Source of the DNA: Symsagittifera roscoffensis | Lineage: Eukaryota > Xenacoelomorpha > Acoela > Convolutidae | DNA: 60,000 nt | NCBI RefSeq assembly: GCF_963678635.1 | Contig: NC_087066.1 | Span: 42,441,777 to 42,501,776 of the forward strand | Reading direction: 5' to 3' | Shown here: positions 20,157 through 33,400 of the stretch, piece after piece | Position numbering within the stretch: the first letter of the stretch is position 1 | Layout of the letters: every line of letters begins with the position of its first letter | Position numbers and translations under genes: made by a program | Notes under the pieces: model-generated | What the model was told of the DNA's origin: nothing | The model's database searches: none | Seen by the model: the letters and a program-made list of their open reading frames with translations, nothing else

Positions 20157-20720
20157 TGTACCACTGGTAACTATTGTATCTAGCTAAGGTTAAAAGAGAA
20201 TAAAAGTATTGGTTGAATTAAAACTGACTGTAGTCTAAAAAGAGCAACTAGTGAGTCGAAGTCCACTGGACTTCGTAGAGTTAACATTGACTGGTACGTA
20301 ATTAGATAATAGAGGTCAAGGTTATAACATACTAAAAATACTGAATCACAACATTCCCCAGTGCACAAAAATTAATATCTGCCCGCTCAACGATGTAGCC
20401 AATATCACACATATACTCCATCTCCCCTCGCTCCACCAGGGCCAAAGAAGAAACAAAACGTAACCGCATTTAGCACCAATGGATTTTTACAGAGAGTACA
20501 AATTACAATGGAGGTAATTATATGGTAATATATACAGGCTACTTACAGGTTTACACAGATATCAACACTGAATGTACAAAATGTTATGTACAATTGGGGT
20601 TATGTAGCATTTGTACAATTAAAGCCAACTAACTAACTCACTAACTAGGTAAATAAAAAAATTCTGGGTAATCCAATGGATAAAAGTTAAATCAAATACG
20701 TAACATGTCGTGTTACCACA
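20157..20720 (-). repeat. LTR-like segment between pol C-terminus and gag
   Basis: Lies where an LTR is expected: directly after the pol stop (20723) and 15 bases before the gag ATG on the minus strand. It can be bounded by TG...CA (TGTACC at the left, TACCACA at the right). There is no second copy in the window to confirm the ends, and the right boundary may instead lie as early as about 20352. Confidence 0.4.
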
Positions 20721-20722
20721 GC

Positions 20723-21984
20723 TTAAAAGTTTTCAGAGTTTGAGACCGTAGAGTTGTATCTAGTATGCAAATTATCTGCCTCTATTCTTACATCGGTATC
20801 AATGCCCGAGTATATGTCGCTATCGATGTCATCCTGAGTATTACTGGTCACTTCTACCAATGGTGGCGATACCCATGCGGTCCTTGTCGCCTGAGAGGAA
20901 GGTGTTGAGAGATCGTCTTGTGTGGTTTCAGCAACCAAAATCGTATGACGTGGGATCTCATCAATGGGTGTAAGATAATCCGAGGGGGACGTCGTACAGA
21001 ATGAAGGATTTTGTTTTGGACTCTTTGCACCGGAAAACGTAATAAGCGGTTCGTCATCGGAGTCTACTGCACTAATTGTCTCCGTACCGAGCGTCACTTG
21101 ACGATAAACCGTCTATCGCCATAGAATTTCGGGGGGCCTGGATTTCTTCTTACACGAAGTTTTGCGGGTTTCGGGCTCTTTGATGTTTCCACTGACTTCT
21201 CCAGAGAACTATCCACTCGAATTGGGTCGTCAACTGTTCCCGTTGGTAAAATGACTGTTGTCTGCGTATTTGTCTGGCTTGTTACGGTACTCCTTGGTTG
21301 ATCTAAATCACTATGAAGGTTAACAGTCGGTGTATTATATACAGTTTCCGCTTCCGTACCCAAGTAGTCGTCAATGACTTTATCCCAAAGGTCTAACGCT
21401 AACGACGAATCTAGATTATTAAAGTCGAATTTTGAACCTTTCGAGGTCGTGATGAATGTTCTCCTCTTTTTGCTTGAATTTCCACCCGTTGGTGTGTAAG
21501 TCATCGAAGGGCCTCCTATATTTGAGTCTCGTCTCTTGGAAGGGGAGTTTCTTTTTCGTTTGCCTGCTAAATCATTACTATTGATTAGTGCTTTCGGTCT
21601 TGCCGAGAAGGTCTTAGGAGCTGCCGGTTGGGTTTTGTTAAAAGCTAAGTCAGATTTTCTTATCACATGTCCGTTATCTAATGTGACCGTATGTCTCGTG
21701 TCTGACAAAGGTTTACTCCCCAGTGGTTTAAAATAAGGTTCTCCTTCCATCCTGTTAACTGTTTTCCTAAACCAGTTACCTCCTTGGCTGAAAGGATTTG
21801 ACAGTGGGGCTCGCTGAAGATTTCTATCTACTTTGTCAGCAGGGTCGCTCTCATAGCCTCTCTCCTCAATTGTTCTGTCTTCCAGGTAGCCATCTTCGAA
21901 CGCGTCATCGGCCCCCCAGTCCTGTGCTCTGTCCTTCGTTAAGATTGATTTCCCCTTATCTAAACTAATTGCGTGAGAGACCAA
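20723..21984 (-). pseudogene. Ty3/gypsy integrase C-terminal extension fragment
   Basis: Two frames (21984-21094 and 21097-20723) with a one-base frame change near 21095. The start DWGADDAFEDGYLED matches [15 protein letters not shown] in the element at 28723-34722, and VTLDNGHVIRKSDLA marks the same conserved block. The rest is basic (GKRKRNSPSKRR) then Ser/Thr-rich and disordered, with acidic DSDDEP near the end. No gag-pol upstream on this side; the catalytic integrase core is missing. Confidence 0.65.
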
Positions 21985-22195
21985 AGATTTCCATTAAAAA
22001 ACATCAAGAATTATAAACTCAAATAAAGCTATGCAAATAAAACTAAGGAAAAAAATGTACTCAGTCAGGACACGCGTTTAGGTCGAGATGATTTTTTTGC
22101 TTTGTTTTCAGGAAAAAGGTTTTTTTTCCTTCTTTGAGATGGCACTCTGAAGGCTTTTCAGGGTGCCAGTGTGGTGTCATGTGAAACCCCATTGT

Positions 22196-23640
22196 TTATT
22201 TTTCAATTTTCAAAAACAATACAAACAAAACTGCTCGTATCAGGGCAAAGCCCCGAAAATTCCGACTGCCATTTAATTGGACCCGGATAGTTTTTGGTAA
22301 GTTAAATAATGGCAAAACTATGAACTTTAGGCTGATAATATCAAAAGTTAAGTGTTGCAATTTGAGTCGTGAATGATTTGAGTTACTAAAACCAATTAGC
22401 TGCCTCAAGTCAATTCGGAACAATTTTGTAGCGCGAGATAATGAAACAAGTCTGCTCGTATCAGGGCGAAACCCTGAATTTTGCGACTGCCTTTTAAAAT
22501 CTATGGAGCAGTAATATCATCAAAATTTCAAATGTGGCAAAATGAAATGAAAAAAAAGTAAGACTGCTTGTATATCAGAGCAAAGCCCTGAGTGTTTCGA
22601 CTGCCCATATCGAATAGTTTTTGGGAAAAAAATATTGAAAACCTATAAATTTTGGACAAAATGAAAGTGTGAAATTTCGATTCGTATGAAATTAATACGA
22701 CCGATTAGCCTGCCTCAATTCAATTTGGAACGATTTGGTTGTGCAAGGTAAATTGCCACGAATGAATGTTTAAGCTCTTAACATTACGCTCTTATTGTTA
22801 CGCTCTCATTATGATGAATAAGTTCTTCAAAGCGCGAATAATTTAGGTCATAAAATGGCCAGTTTGGCAATTTTCAAACCTCTAGAACTTTACGAAAAAT
22901 AATCGGTAGAATATCTTTTTATATTTTAACTCAGAAAGTCAATATTTTCAATGGGATATAAAAAAAATTTGTTGAAAACTATTATTTCGATCGGCGAAAG
23001 TTGACTGGATAAAAGAAACCACACCGAGCATAAATATTCCATTTTCTTCGAAAGCCGGAACAACTAAAATTTGAGATTTCAGGGAAAATCATCCCCCCAC
23101 ACGCCATTTAAAGTTCAAAGTGATGGATTTCGCTTCTAGTAACAAATCAATTATGACAAATAAGCTTCCTTCAACCAATTTGGGAAAATTTCTAAGATAT
23201 ATTAAATCTGCGCTCACGCATTAATAGCGCGATTAAGTTGCGCGTTAATTGTCCCAAAATGGCTTAAATGGCACAGGTGAACTATTTTTTAAAAATTAAG
23301 ATCAGGACAACAATACCGTATGAATGATATAAATAAATTCTGTGACTAGTTAAAAATGGCTAGTTAAAAAGTCGAAATTTGTCCGAAGAATAAAAACCAC
23401 CCGAGCACAAATATTCGGTTAGTTTCGTTACGAAAGCCGGAACGACAAGCAGTGTTAATGTAATCATGGTAAGTGTAATAGTGTAATAGTGGTGTGCGCA
23501 CTGGCTGGAAGCATGCAGATCAAAAGAGCGATTCCCTGAGGGAACAGAAATTTATAAAAATGGTCTGAATAAAACAACCACCCCGAGCAAATACAATACT
23601 CACTTTCTTCGGAAGTCGGAACAATGGTTATAAATTTTGG
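22196..23640. repeat. Diverged tandem-like repeats with hairpin cores
   Basis: Three copies of a unit with CTGCTCGTATCAGGGC, a short loop, CCCTGA and CGACTGCC occur near 22228, 22449 and 22562. Each can form a 5-6 bp hairpin (CAGGGC...GCCCTG). A second family (CCGAGCA...TTCG..AAGCCGGAAC) recurs near 23020, 23400 and 23580. No gene is seen. This may be an old satellite or MITE cluster. Confidence 0.55.
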
Positions 23641-24310
23641 CTGAAGAATAAAAGTTATAAATTTCAATGTGTTTTGGTGTCAAGAAAAATTGATGAGTGT
23701 TTTCCTTTTTCAGACTAATCAACACGGAGGAGACTTAACTTTCTAACTCAGCTGCTTTTGTAACACTTTTTTTAGCTACACCGCTTCATTTTTGTCGCTT
23801 CTTATCCGATGGTTTTCGATCCGTTGAGAAAAACCTTAGAAAAAATTTAAAGAACATCTTTTAAAAAACTGAAAAAGGCTTTGAAAATGAGATTTTTATC
23901 TTTCATAAAATTTATAAGAATTTGGAAATTTTTTCATAAGTTTTGAATTGGCTGCCCTTGTTATGTTTGCGAGGTGGAAAAGATTTAAAATGAGATCACA
24001 CATCACGTCTACGCGTTTTTTTTTGCGATAAATGAAATAGCCTGAAAAAAACTCGACCATGGCTACGAGTTCTCTTCCATTCTTCGTATTGGTCAAATTT
24101 ACATCATTCGGAAATGCTGCTGATCATTTTATCATTTTAGGGTTTATTGAGCTGAATGCACGGACAAACTCTTTCATCGACCACCTGTCTCTGAACCTAT
24201 TCAGAAGCAGCTACCCGATTGGTCGGTCCGATAATTCAGCTAGCCAATCACGATCTTGGAACAGGAGCTCAGCCAATAGGAATGCAGGAGCGAGTACTCT
24301 CACTTGGCAG

Positions 24311-24445
24311 CTTGTGGGTAGAAAGTGGTATGGCTATGCGTTGAATTTGTCGACTGAGAAACCGTTTGAAGTCAGTTTCAAGAATCTTGCCGACGCTACT
24401 TTGCGAATTGTGACAATTGAGGAGCATCCATTTGTCATTAAAAAG
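24311..24445 (+). CDS. iGluR exon: start of ligand-binding S1
   Basis: Candidate acceptor CACTTGGCAG before 24311, donor AAAAG|GTCAGT after 24445; 45 codons, phase 0 to 0. It encodes [17 protein letters not shown], the classic S1 entry. The frame is open further upstream, so the exon could be longer. Confidence 0.72.
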
Positions 24446-27400
24446 GTCAGTTTTAGGATTTAGGTAGTAGTAGTAGTAGTAGTGATTATTAGCCGATTTA
24501 GGGAGGGGAGAGGAGTTGAACCCCGTTCTCACAGGGATTCAACCCATGACGACCCAAAAGGTCCCCCCTGCGGTAGTATTATAAAAGTGAACGTCCTAAA
24601 ACTTTTCTAATTTTTTTTAAACTATATACTAATTTTGAGGGGGGAGCATCACCACCGACCTATGGCCTTAATAAGATACTTATTATACGGAGATAATGAA
24701 CAAAGCTGAATGGCTATATCGTTGGTTAAATATGAACATTAGGAAAGTTTATCAGCGATTGTAAATGCTAGACAGTTAAGCTTTTAATTTCTTTCAGGCG
24801 TTCCGCTGTTAATGTCTTCGTTTGTTATTTTTTGGACCTCTAATTACCTCTTCAATCTAAAGCATAGAGTGAACAAGGAGGCGTTGTCCCTCATGACGGA
24901 AGGACTGAATATTAAAAATTAATTTAAAGTTATTTTAAACCAATCGGAATTCAGTATTCAACAACCTCACAGAAATCGCGAAAAACTCTAAATTAGCTAA
25001 AGAATCTAGGTCAAAAATTTGATACTGACCGACCTTAAAATAATCAGAACGCAGTTATCTGAATTTACATAAATTTCTGAATTTTCAAACATTACCAGAT
25101 CGAAAATAGATTTTTTTAGATACCGATTTAACAAAAATTGAAAAATACAAAAAAATATTGAATCTGCACACACTGTGCAAGCCAAGCTATAATTCAAATT
25201 TGGGATCAATTGAGCAATCTCTCCCCCCCCCCCCCCCAATCTCGCGCGGGGGGGAGATAGATCAATAGGTACTTGAGACATGTTTATAACCACTTGAAAA
25301 TAGTTTGAATGACATGAAATCATAAAACTTATTTTTCAACGACTGTGTAAAGCCAAAATCTACAATATCAAAGCTCAAAAGTTTCATTCAGATTGAAAAA
25401 AGAATCAATAAAATAGGCATAAAAAGCGATTTTTTCTCTTTCTTAAAAAGACAAAAAGCTTTAGCGTACAATAATAAGGTGCTGCGGAGAACCTTTTTTG
25501 CTATTCTGATACAAGACTGGAGCACCAACCCTGGTAAATCGCTTTCTCGATGAGGCTATGGTCCCTAAAACAAAAAATTGCAAAAAAAAAATTTCGTAAA
25601 TTTCGATTTTTTTTTGAAAATTTTTTTTCGATACTCATAAGAAATAAACGTCAGTCGGTTAATTGATTGCGTGCTGTAAACACATCATCCATCTACTTGC
25701 GTTTGCTGACGTCTTTTTGTTGAGTTTTTTTTTCGTTTTTGCTGGGGGAGATAGCTCAATTGGTCATTCCGGGGGGGGGGGGGGGGGGGGAGATTGCTCA
25801 ATTGATCCCAAATTTGTGCTAATTCTTTTCGATTCAGTGCAAAAATTTATTCATCGAATAGAAACTATATTGATTGGTTGAAAGTTTCATTTGGTCCCTC
25901 CATCATGAGAATAGCCCCCATTCAAGGATATTAACCCGGGAACTGGACTATAATTTGTACGCGTATCGATTAGCATGTGAACCTAAAAGCATTCGTTATT
26001 TTCTTTAACCGGGTGTGTTTTCAGACGAAAAACAAACTAGCCTAAATTTTCAATTAACTAAAAAAAACTACTTGATTTTTTGGGGAGTTTAAGGGCCTGT
26101 CGCCTAGTTAAAAATTTGGCCAAGTGCACGCTGTTCAAAATAGCAAATTTGAGTAAACAAATTGTGAATTAGCGAATATTCTAACTACATTGTTTGACAT
26201 GGACATGCTTTTCGTCTAAACTTAACACTTTTACTTTCGCCTAATATATACAGCCCCATTCGCTGTATCAGGGGCTGTATATATTAGGCGAAAACTATAT
26301 TGGGCGACAATAAAAGTGTTAAGTTTAGGCAAAATTTTTGATAACAAAAGTGTATATTTTATCAAAAATCCCCCTTAATCTCCAGACGACATTGACAAGA
26401 AGCGGTTAAAAACTACAAAGCCGCTAGTCGGTTCAAGCTCGTCGGTGGGCGCGCTACGCGATAACCGGCTCCAATTTTCGTTGTCCTACCCTCTGTTGGC
26501 AAGCTCGCACCACGCTGGCGCGACTGCAGCGGTCACTATTTTACCGTTGATATGATGTTTGAATAATATTACGTGTATTTTGTATGTAGCAATGGAATGA
26601 CATAAGTAATCACTACAGTCCTCATTTAATGTCTTGCTTGAAAGCAAATGAATACACTGCTTCAAATTTGATCGGTGGTGTCCCTCATGATGAAGGAATC
26701 GAATGTTGGACAATTACTCTGTTATTTTCAGCAATCTCAAATGAGCAATCAAAAATGGGGGTTGTTCTCATGTGCGAAGGATCGAATGGGCGAAAAAACT
26801 TGTGAAACAAGGACCGAAAACAAAATTAGCCGAAAGTCAGTTTTTAAAAAAAAACAATTGTCAATCATTTAAAATGAATTAAATGAAGCAATATTTTGCT
26901 TCTTTCATTACGAAACCCTTGAAATGTAAAATTTGTCCCAATTTTGCGGCTGTCAATGACAATTTGAAAATTTTGCATATTTCAGCATAGTTTTTATATT
27001 CGGCTACCATCAATACTCCAGTCCATGGAAATGTTTACTTTCTTTCCAAATTTTAGATTACTGAAATTTGATTGGCTGATTTGTATTTTCGCGCATTCGG
27101 TCCTTCGCGCATGAGGGATTCCACCATCAAAAATCTCAAATAATTCTGAACTTCGAAAAAAAACGAATAAATCCAGGCCAGCAACATCAAATTTGATCGA
27201 TTAGAAAAAACACAGATTACAGATACATGGCATTTCAAGTTTTACCAGATCACAGACACCTTAGAAAAACTTCACTGATCCAATTTTCAAAAAAAAATTG
27301 AAAAAACAAAACACCAAACTAATTTTTCTCGGCACGGACTGCGCATGCTTTATTTCAATTTCTGCTAATTTGGACTTCGGTTCAGTGTAAAAACCATTCA

Positions 27401-30400
27401 GCGAACAGGAACTTCTACTGATTCCGATTTAAAGAAAACTTTCCATTCTCATTCGGTCGCTCCATAATGAGAATAGCCCCCAATTTGCTCCACATGCTCC
27501 ACTGCCAATGATTGTGGTCAGAAAGTGGTATGGCTATTATAAGGGCCCTTTTCAGGTGAGTCAAGATGGGAAGGTGCATTACGAGGGATGTTGCATTGAC
27601 ATCCTCAGAGCCATTCAGAAGGACCTCAAAGAGGAGACATTCCGATATGAGATATATGAGGTACACATCAGTCTTCAGACTCAATGATTTTGAAACAAGA
27701 AAGTTTGAAAATAACGACTCGGATAAGTTTCGGATTGTAAACGTAAACAGTGAGCATTTCAAGGTTGAAATTATCCAATCTAGGAAGCTAAGTTAAGAGC
27801 AATATCACATACATATAATTTAAACCTAAAGCAAACCCCAACTTTGAAGCTTAAGCCGATGACAGCTTGCTGATTGACTGACTGCTCAACAATTTTCCAT
27901 CTATTTCCACTATCAAAAGGTCATTTTGACAGATGAATGACCTTAGTCTAATCAGACCTTCCAAAACTTGCCTTGAGTTGTAGGTGGCCGATAACCAGTA
28001 CGGCACCCTGGACAACCAGGGGAGTGGCGGTGGGGGAGGGGGAAGATGGACTGGGCTGGTGGGTGATGTATTATACAAGAGGGCAGACATGGCAGTAGCA
28101 GGCATGATCAGGAACTACGACAGGGAACTGGTCGTCGACTTCACGGGTATGTATTTTAGTATAGGGAAGGCCATATGTCCACAAGGTAACCTGGGTTGAT
28201 CTCCATAGACTAAAATGCTTGTCATGTGTCATACAATTCCATGCATTGAATCTATGGAAAAATGCTTATCATACAATTTACATCAATGAAAATTTTATGA
28301 CTATCATTTCTTAAAGAATTATTTGGCATAATTAAATTAATACATTAAATTATGAAGAACTTAAAACGTTACACTATCTGAGTAACATACGAGCTGTTCA
28401 GCGCTTTGCAAACAATCGCTGCTGTGCCCTGGTTAAAAACAACATGCAAAATTTTCGGCTATTTTTCCTGGCTGAAAAAAGTTGCATCGCTCTTAGATTG
28501 AGAGAATCAATCATGATGAACCTCAAAGCACTGACCGTTCGATTTAGGAGTGGAAACTTTTGCCACTTCACAATCACTCTGCTAGAACTGTTATATAGAC
28601 CTGAACTCTGTCTTTGTTTCACTTTACTTATTCAATCTATAACTTCAATATTCAGATGCTTTTCATGCTCCTGATAAAAAAGATATAATACGAATGATTG
28701 ACAACCTTTTGTTACAAAGTTATGTTAAGACGGTGGATTAGGATGAAACAGGCTAACTTAAACTAAGACTAGTTTAAAACGTGATAGGTTAAGATCTATA
28801 CCATCAAGTAGTAGACTTTTATCTAAGACTGGATTAAAAGACGAAGAGGTAAGCTTACGCTAAGGTAATAGACAGAGAAAAAGATTGATTTAAGAATTGG
28901 TTAAGTTAACAGAATTGGTTGTGTTCGAAAAGGTTAATGACCAACGTCAGCTATTACAAAAGCCGTTGCGCTTTTGGCAGGTATTAAAAAATAAGCGTAA
29001 GTATAGTTAATTGTAAACTTAGAGGTTAAAAGGTCACCAGCAATGACACCCCGTTTTACTTTCCCCGCGAAAATTTACTTGAGTTATTCCATATACTTTT
29101 CACCAACAAGTAGTATGTTCAAGCACAGGGATGAATTAACGGGGCAACGAAACGGGAAAAATCACAGGTTGTCACCCGATGGGAAGAATACTAATCCTAG
29201 CCCTTAATTCGATGTATAACAAATGGCTAGATGAACTCAAAAGTAAAGTTAGCAACAACTAGAATTTAGCAACAAAAGTAAAGTTAGCAACAAATAGTAT
29301 GATAGTGGCTAATCAGGATGAAGCACTACCTTAGCAAATGAGATAGCTTCAGGAAAATAATCTAGAGTTACAGATATATGAAAAAACGAGAGATTAACAT
29401 AAGAGAATTTAAGTTTTTTATTTATTTTTTCTTGTTAAAAGAAATGAAAGATCCAGATTGTGTGAAGTCTAAGCGGCATCACGACTTGAATTTTGGTTAA
29501 CCGTCCATCTCCTAACCTCGTCAAGCGTCATAGGTCGGCTCAATAGTTCCATCGCGGAGATAATAGAATTGGTATTAAGCCAATCGGGATTAAACACAAT
29601 TGGTGTCAATATAGCGTCTGCCGGTTCGGAGGGTAGGCCCGATGGGTAAAATTCAGATTTATGTACATCCGATCTAAATTGTACTTTCTTGGGGGAGCCG
29701 ATTGGGGAAAGCGATATTGATGGCTTTACGTTGCCTGTTTGTTCAGATCCACTTTCAGAGAGATTGACTATGATCGGGTGTCGTGACGAAGAAGTTGACG
29801 GAGAGGTTAAATCTACAATGTCCATCTGGTGGCTTTCAAGTTCCATGGTGATTGCTTCTGTCGAAGCAGTATATGGTGGGGTCGAGACTCGGGTCGACTT
29901 ATGTTCTCCTGGCCTGTCGTCCGCGGTTTCTACCAAGCTAGTGAATATTCTCTCTACGAGTAACATTGGAGGTTGTCTGGTCCGAATTGGTCTGGTGTTG
30001 TGACGAGAATATGTGTCTGACAGTTTTCTAGGCGATAATTTCATTGGCGAAAAGGCCTTCCGGTCAGCCGCACCCGTTAATTTGGTGAGGTTCTTAATAG
30101 TGGTTACGTCCTTTGTCTGTTCTCCTTTATTCATCTTTGTGACCAGCTCCGTGTTCTGAAAAGTTAGTTGACTTTTTACTTCTGGATTTTGTCTTGTATT
30201 GGTTGTTTCTGCATTGCTTATGTCGCCTTCCTCATAGCTGTCTAAATGGATAAGTGGTGGGTTTGTGTTTTGGTCTTGATTGTTCTCTGCTGAGTCTAAG
30301 TCAATCAGTGAATGGTAAACTTCTCTCTCCTTTTCTAAGTCGGTTTCATCTTTTCTAGGCATTTTTTGTTTGATTTCCATTTGTTCTTGTGTTAGATTAT

Positions 30401-33400
30401 CTTGTCGTTTTTCAGGGTTCATAAAAGTTTGTGGTTTTAGATCTTTCAATAGAATTAAATCGCTGGACTGGTCGTCAGATAGTATTTTGGCAGGTGGGTT
30501 CATCGTTTTTCGTTCTGGTGTGTTGTTTCGCAGGCAGGTGGGTTGTCCCGGCAGGCTTGCCTCAGGCATGCTTTCAAGACCACTGGGGTACCTTAAGCGT
30601 TTTTTTTCTCCTCCTCCTCCTCTCTCAGAAGTGTTTCTCTTGAACTGTTCATTGCGGCGTTCCGTCTTGCAATGTCTAAGACTTCGAATTTCGCTTGTAA
30701 ATTTCTTTTCTTCTGTTTCGACTTTGAACTCTTAAATCCAACATTTCTCGGTGGTTTTGAGGTCTTCTTGAGTCTTTTGGTGACATAAAATTTCACTAAT
30801 TGGTTTTTCTTTCGAGGGCTAATCTTCTTCGGAGCAGATTGTCTTTTCATAGCTAAATCAGTCTCACGTATTATTTTACCATTTTTGAGCGTAATTGTAT
30901 GATCTGATTCACTTACTATTTCCTCCTTAAGTTCTTTTTAGAATGGTTCTTTCTTCTTTCTATCTTGTACTTTTCTTTAAATAAAAATCTTACCCGACGG
31001 GTTACTCAGAACGGAACTTTCTAAGCCTAGAGCTTCTCTTTTCTCAGCGCGAGAAAGGACCTTGACCGGGAAACCAGAGCTAGTGGGTACATATCTAACT
31101 GCGTTAGATATATCGTCCGATGAAAATGAGTCTTCGTCCAGGTATCCGTGTTCAAAGTCATCAGGGGTATTCCAGTCATGTCTTCTGTCCCGGCACATTA
31201 GTTTTTGTCCTTCATCTATGCATGACAATGTTTTATTCCAATCTAGTTCCTTGACGACGCCAGTTTGACTAATTTATACCAAATCGTATTTGGTGACCTA
31301 CCAAAGTATGCCTCAAAAGGAGAGCAATTTAGTGATTGTTGCGTTACCGTTCTTAAGCATTTTATGATCTTTAGTAATGCGATTTCTAACGAGGGTTTCG
31401 GATTTTCTTGTGCCATGACCAAAAGTTGTTGTTTAATTGTTCTAATTAGTTGCTCGACCAGACCTTTAGCTCTATGGTCACCCACTGCGCTGAATATTAC
31501 GTTGATATTTTGTTCTTAACAAAATTCTCGGATTTCCTTAGAGATAAAGCCGGACCCTTGGTCCGTTCTAATCGTTCTAGGTATTCCGTGTAAAGCTATG
31601 TATTTTCTGAGAAAGTTTATAATTCATTTAGTCGATGTGCTGGATGTTATTTTTACAGATGGGAATTTTGAAAATCGATCAACGCATACCAGTATATATA
31701 TTTTTGTTTCCCACGTTAACGGTAGCGGACCGGCAAAGTCCAATTCCATTTCTTGATTTGGTACCACGACCGTTGGGAGTTTTCTTAGTTTATCATATTT
31801 TGCCAGAGGCTTCAAGTTTTTACCTGCTTTCACACACTCGATGCAATTTTCTCCGTGGACTTGTATTTCTCGATAGATTTTAGGCTACCAGATGAAGAGA
31901 GTTGCCATACTTTTCATCGCGAACTGGCGTGGGTAAGCTTCGTGTAATCTATGTAGCACTGTCGACCTCATACATGCTGGTAGGACTAGTCTATCGTCGA
32001 TTTAAAGGCATCCTCTATTGACGTGCAGGTTGTTGATGTACGGTTTATAATAGATTCCCAGTTGTGTGATGTCCTGTTTTCTGTCTTCTTCAATTGCTTT
32101 TAAAAATTTGTGAAAATTTGTTCTTCATTTGCGGCCAAGAATATCTAGGCATCAGATGTTCAAAACCTAGGAGCGTACTGATTTTATATACCGGGGCGAT
32201 GACAAATTTTTCGTCGTCGAGCGATACTGGTACGGGTTCACCCGATGGGTTTCTAGAAAGGTAGTAAACAAATCCCATTACCTTACCCGGGAGATGTTCA
32301 ACGGTAAATTCCAATGGAGGGAGTTTTTCCGCCCAACGGGTGAGGTGAGATTGAGCCATTTTTGTGCATTTATCATCTTTTAACGCTCCAATTAAGGCTT
32401 TGTGGTCGGTTAAAAAGAGAACTGTTTCCCCAATAAATAGTTCTTAAAATGATGTGGTGCCCAAACTAAGCCCAACAATTCAAGTTCATTCGTGCTGTAT
32501 TTTAGTTCGGCTATATTAAGAAATCTACTCGCAAACGCTGCCGTCTTCCAAGTTCTCCCATGGTCTTGCTCGACGGATGCGCCTAGTCCTAATTGTGATT
32601 CATCGCACAGAACTCTTGTATTTAAATTTACATCGAAGTGGTGGTTTGTCACTGTATTAAATAATTCTTTCATGATTTTTTCGAACGCCTCGACTCCGCG
32701 GACCAGTTAGATTGTTTATTCTTCTGCATAAGCTCTCTAAACGGTGCTGATAGTGATGCTAAATTTGGGATGAATTGATTAAATTGGTTAATTGATCCCA
32801 TTTGCGATCTTACGTCTTCAATGCAACATGGTTCTTTCGAACTTCTGATTGCGTCTGATTTGTGTATTAATGGAGTCGTTCCTTTCGCGTCAATTTTGAA
32901 TCCTAGCCATTCTATATTGTGCGTCAAAACGTACACTTTTCCCATTTTATGGCTAATCTTTCGTCATCCAACGTTTTTGAAACGTTTATAACTAATTTAC
33001 GATGTTCTTCTACGCTGCCCACGGTAGCAATTAAGATATCGTCTAGATAACAATGTGTCTTAAGTAGCTTTTCTGTCATACGGTCCATGATACGTTGAAA
33101 TTCATTAGGCATATCGCATAGTCCGTAAAGTCCAGTTTTAAAACGACATGAGCCTTTGACATCTCCCCCACGATAATAAAATTGCACTGGTTACTTGCTT
33201 TTCCGGATAATGGTATCTGACTGTATGCATATTTTAAGTCAATAGATGAGAACCAAATTTTGTTTTCGTCATGTCCGCTAATTTTTACCGCAACATTGTG
33301 GATTAATTCAAATAGATTGAGCATTTGATATCTGTTACGAAATATCTGTTTGTTCAGTAGTTTTGAATTTAACGCCAGTTTGATTGATCCACCCCTTTTA

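Noticed and set aside
23896-24096. Minus-strand frame resembling an integrase core (ELVAMVEFFSGYF)
   Set aside because: Single weak segment without other integrase motifs or flanking element structure.
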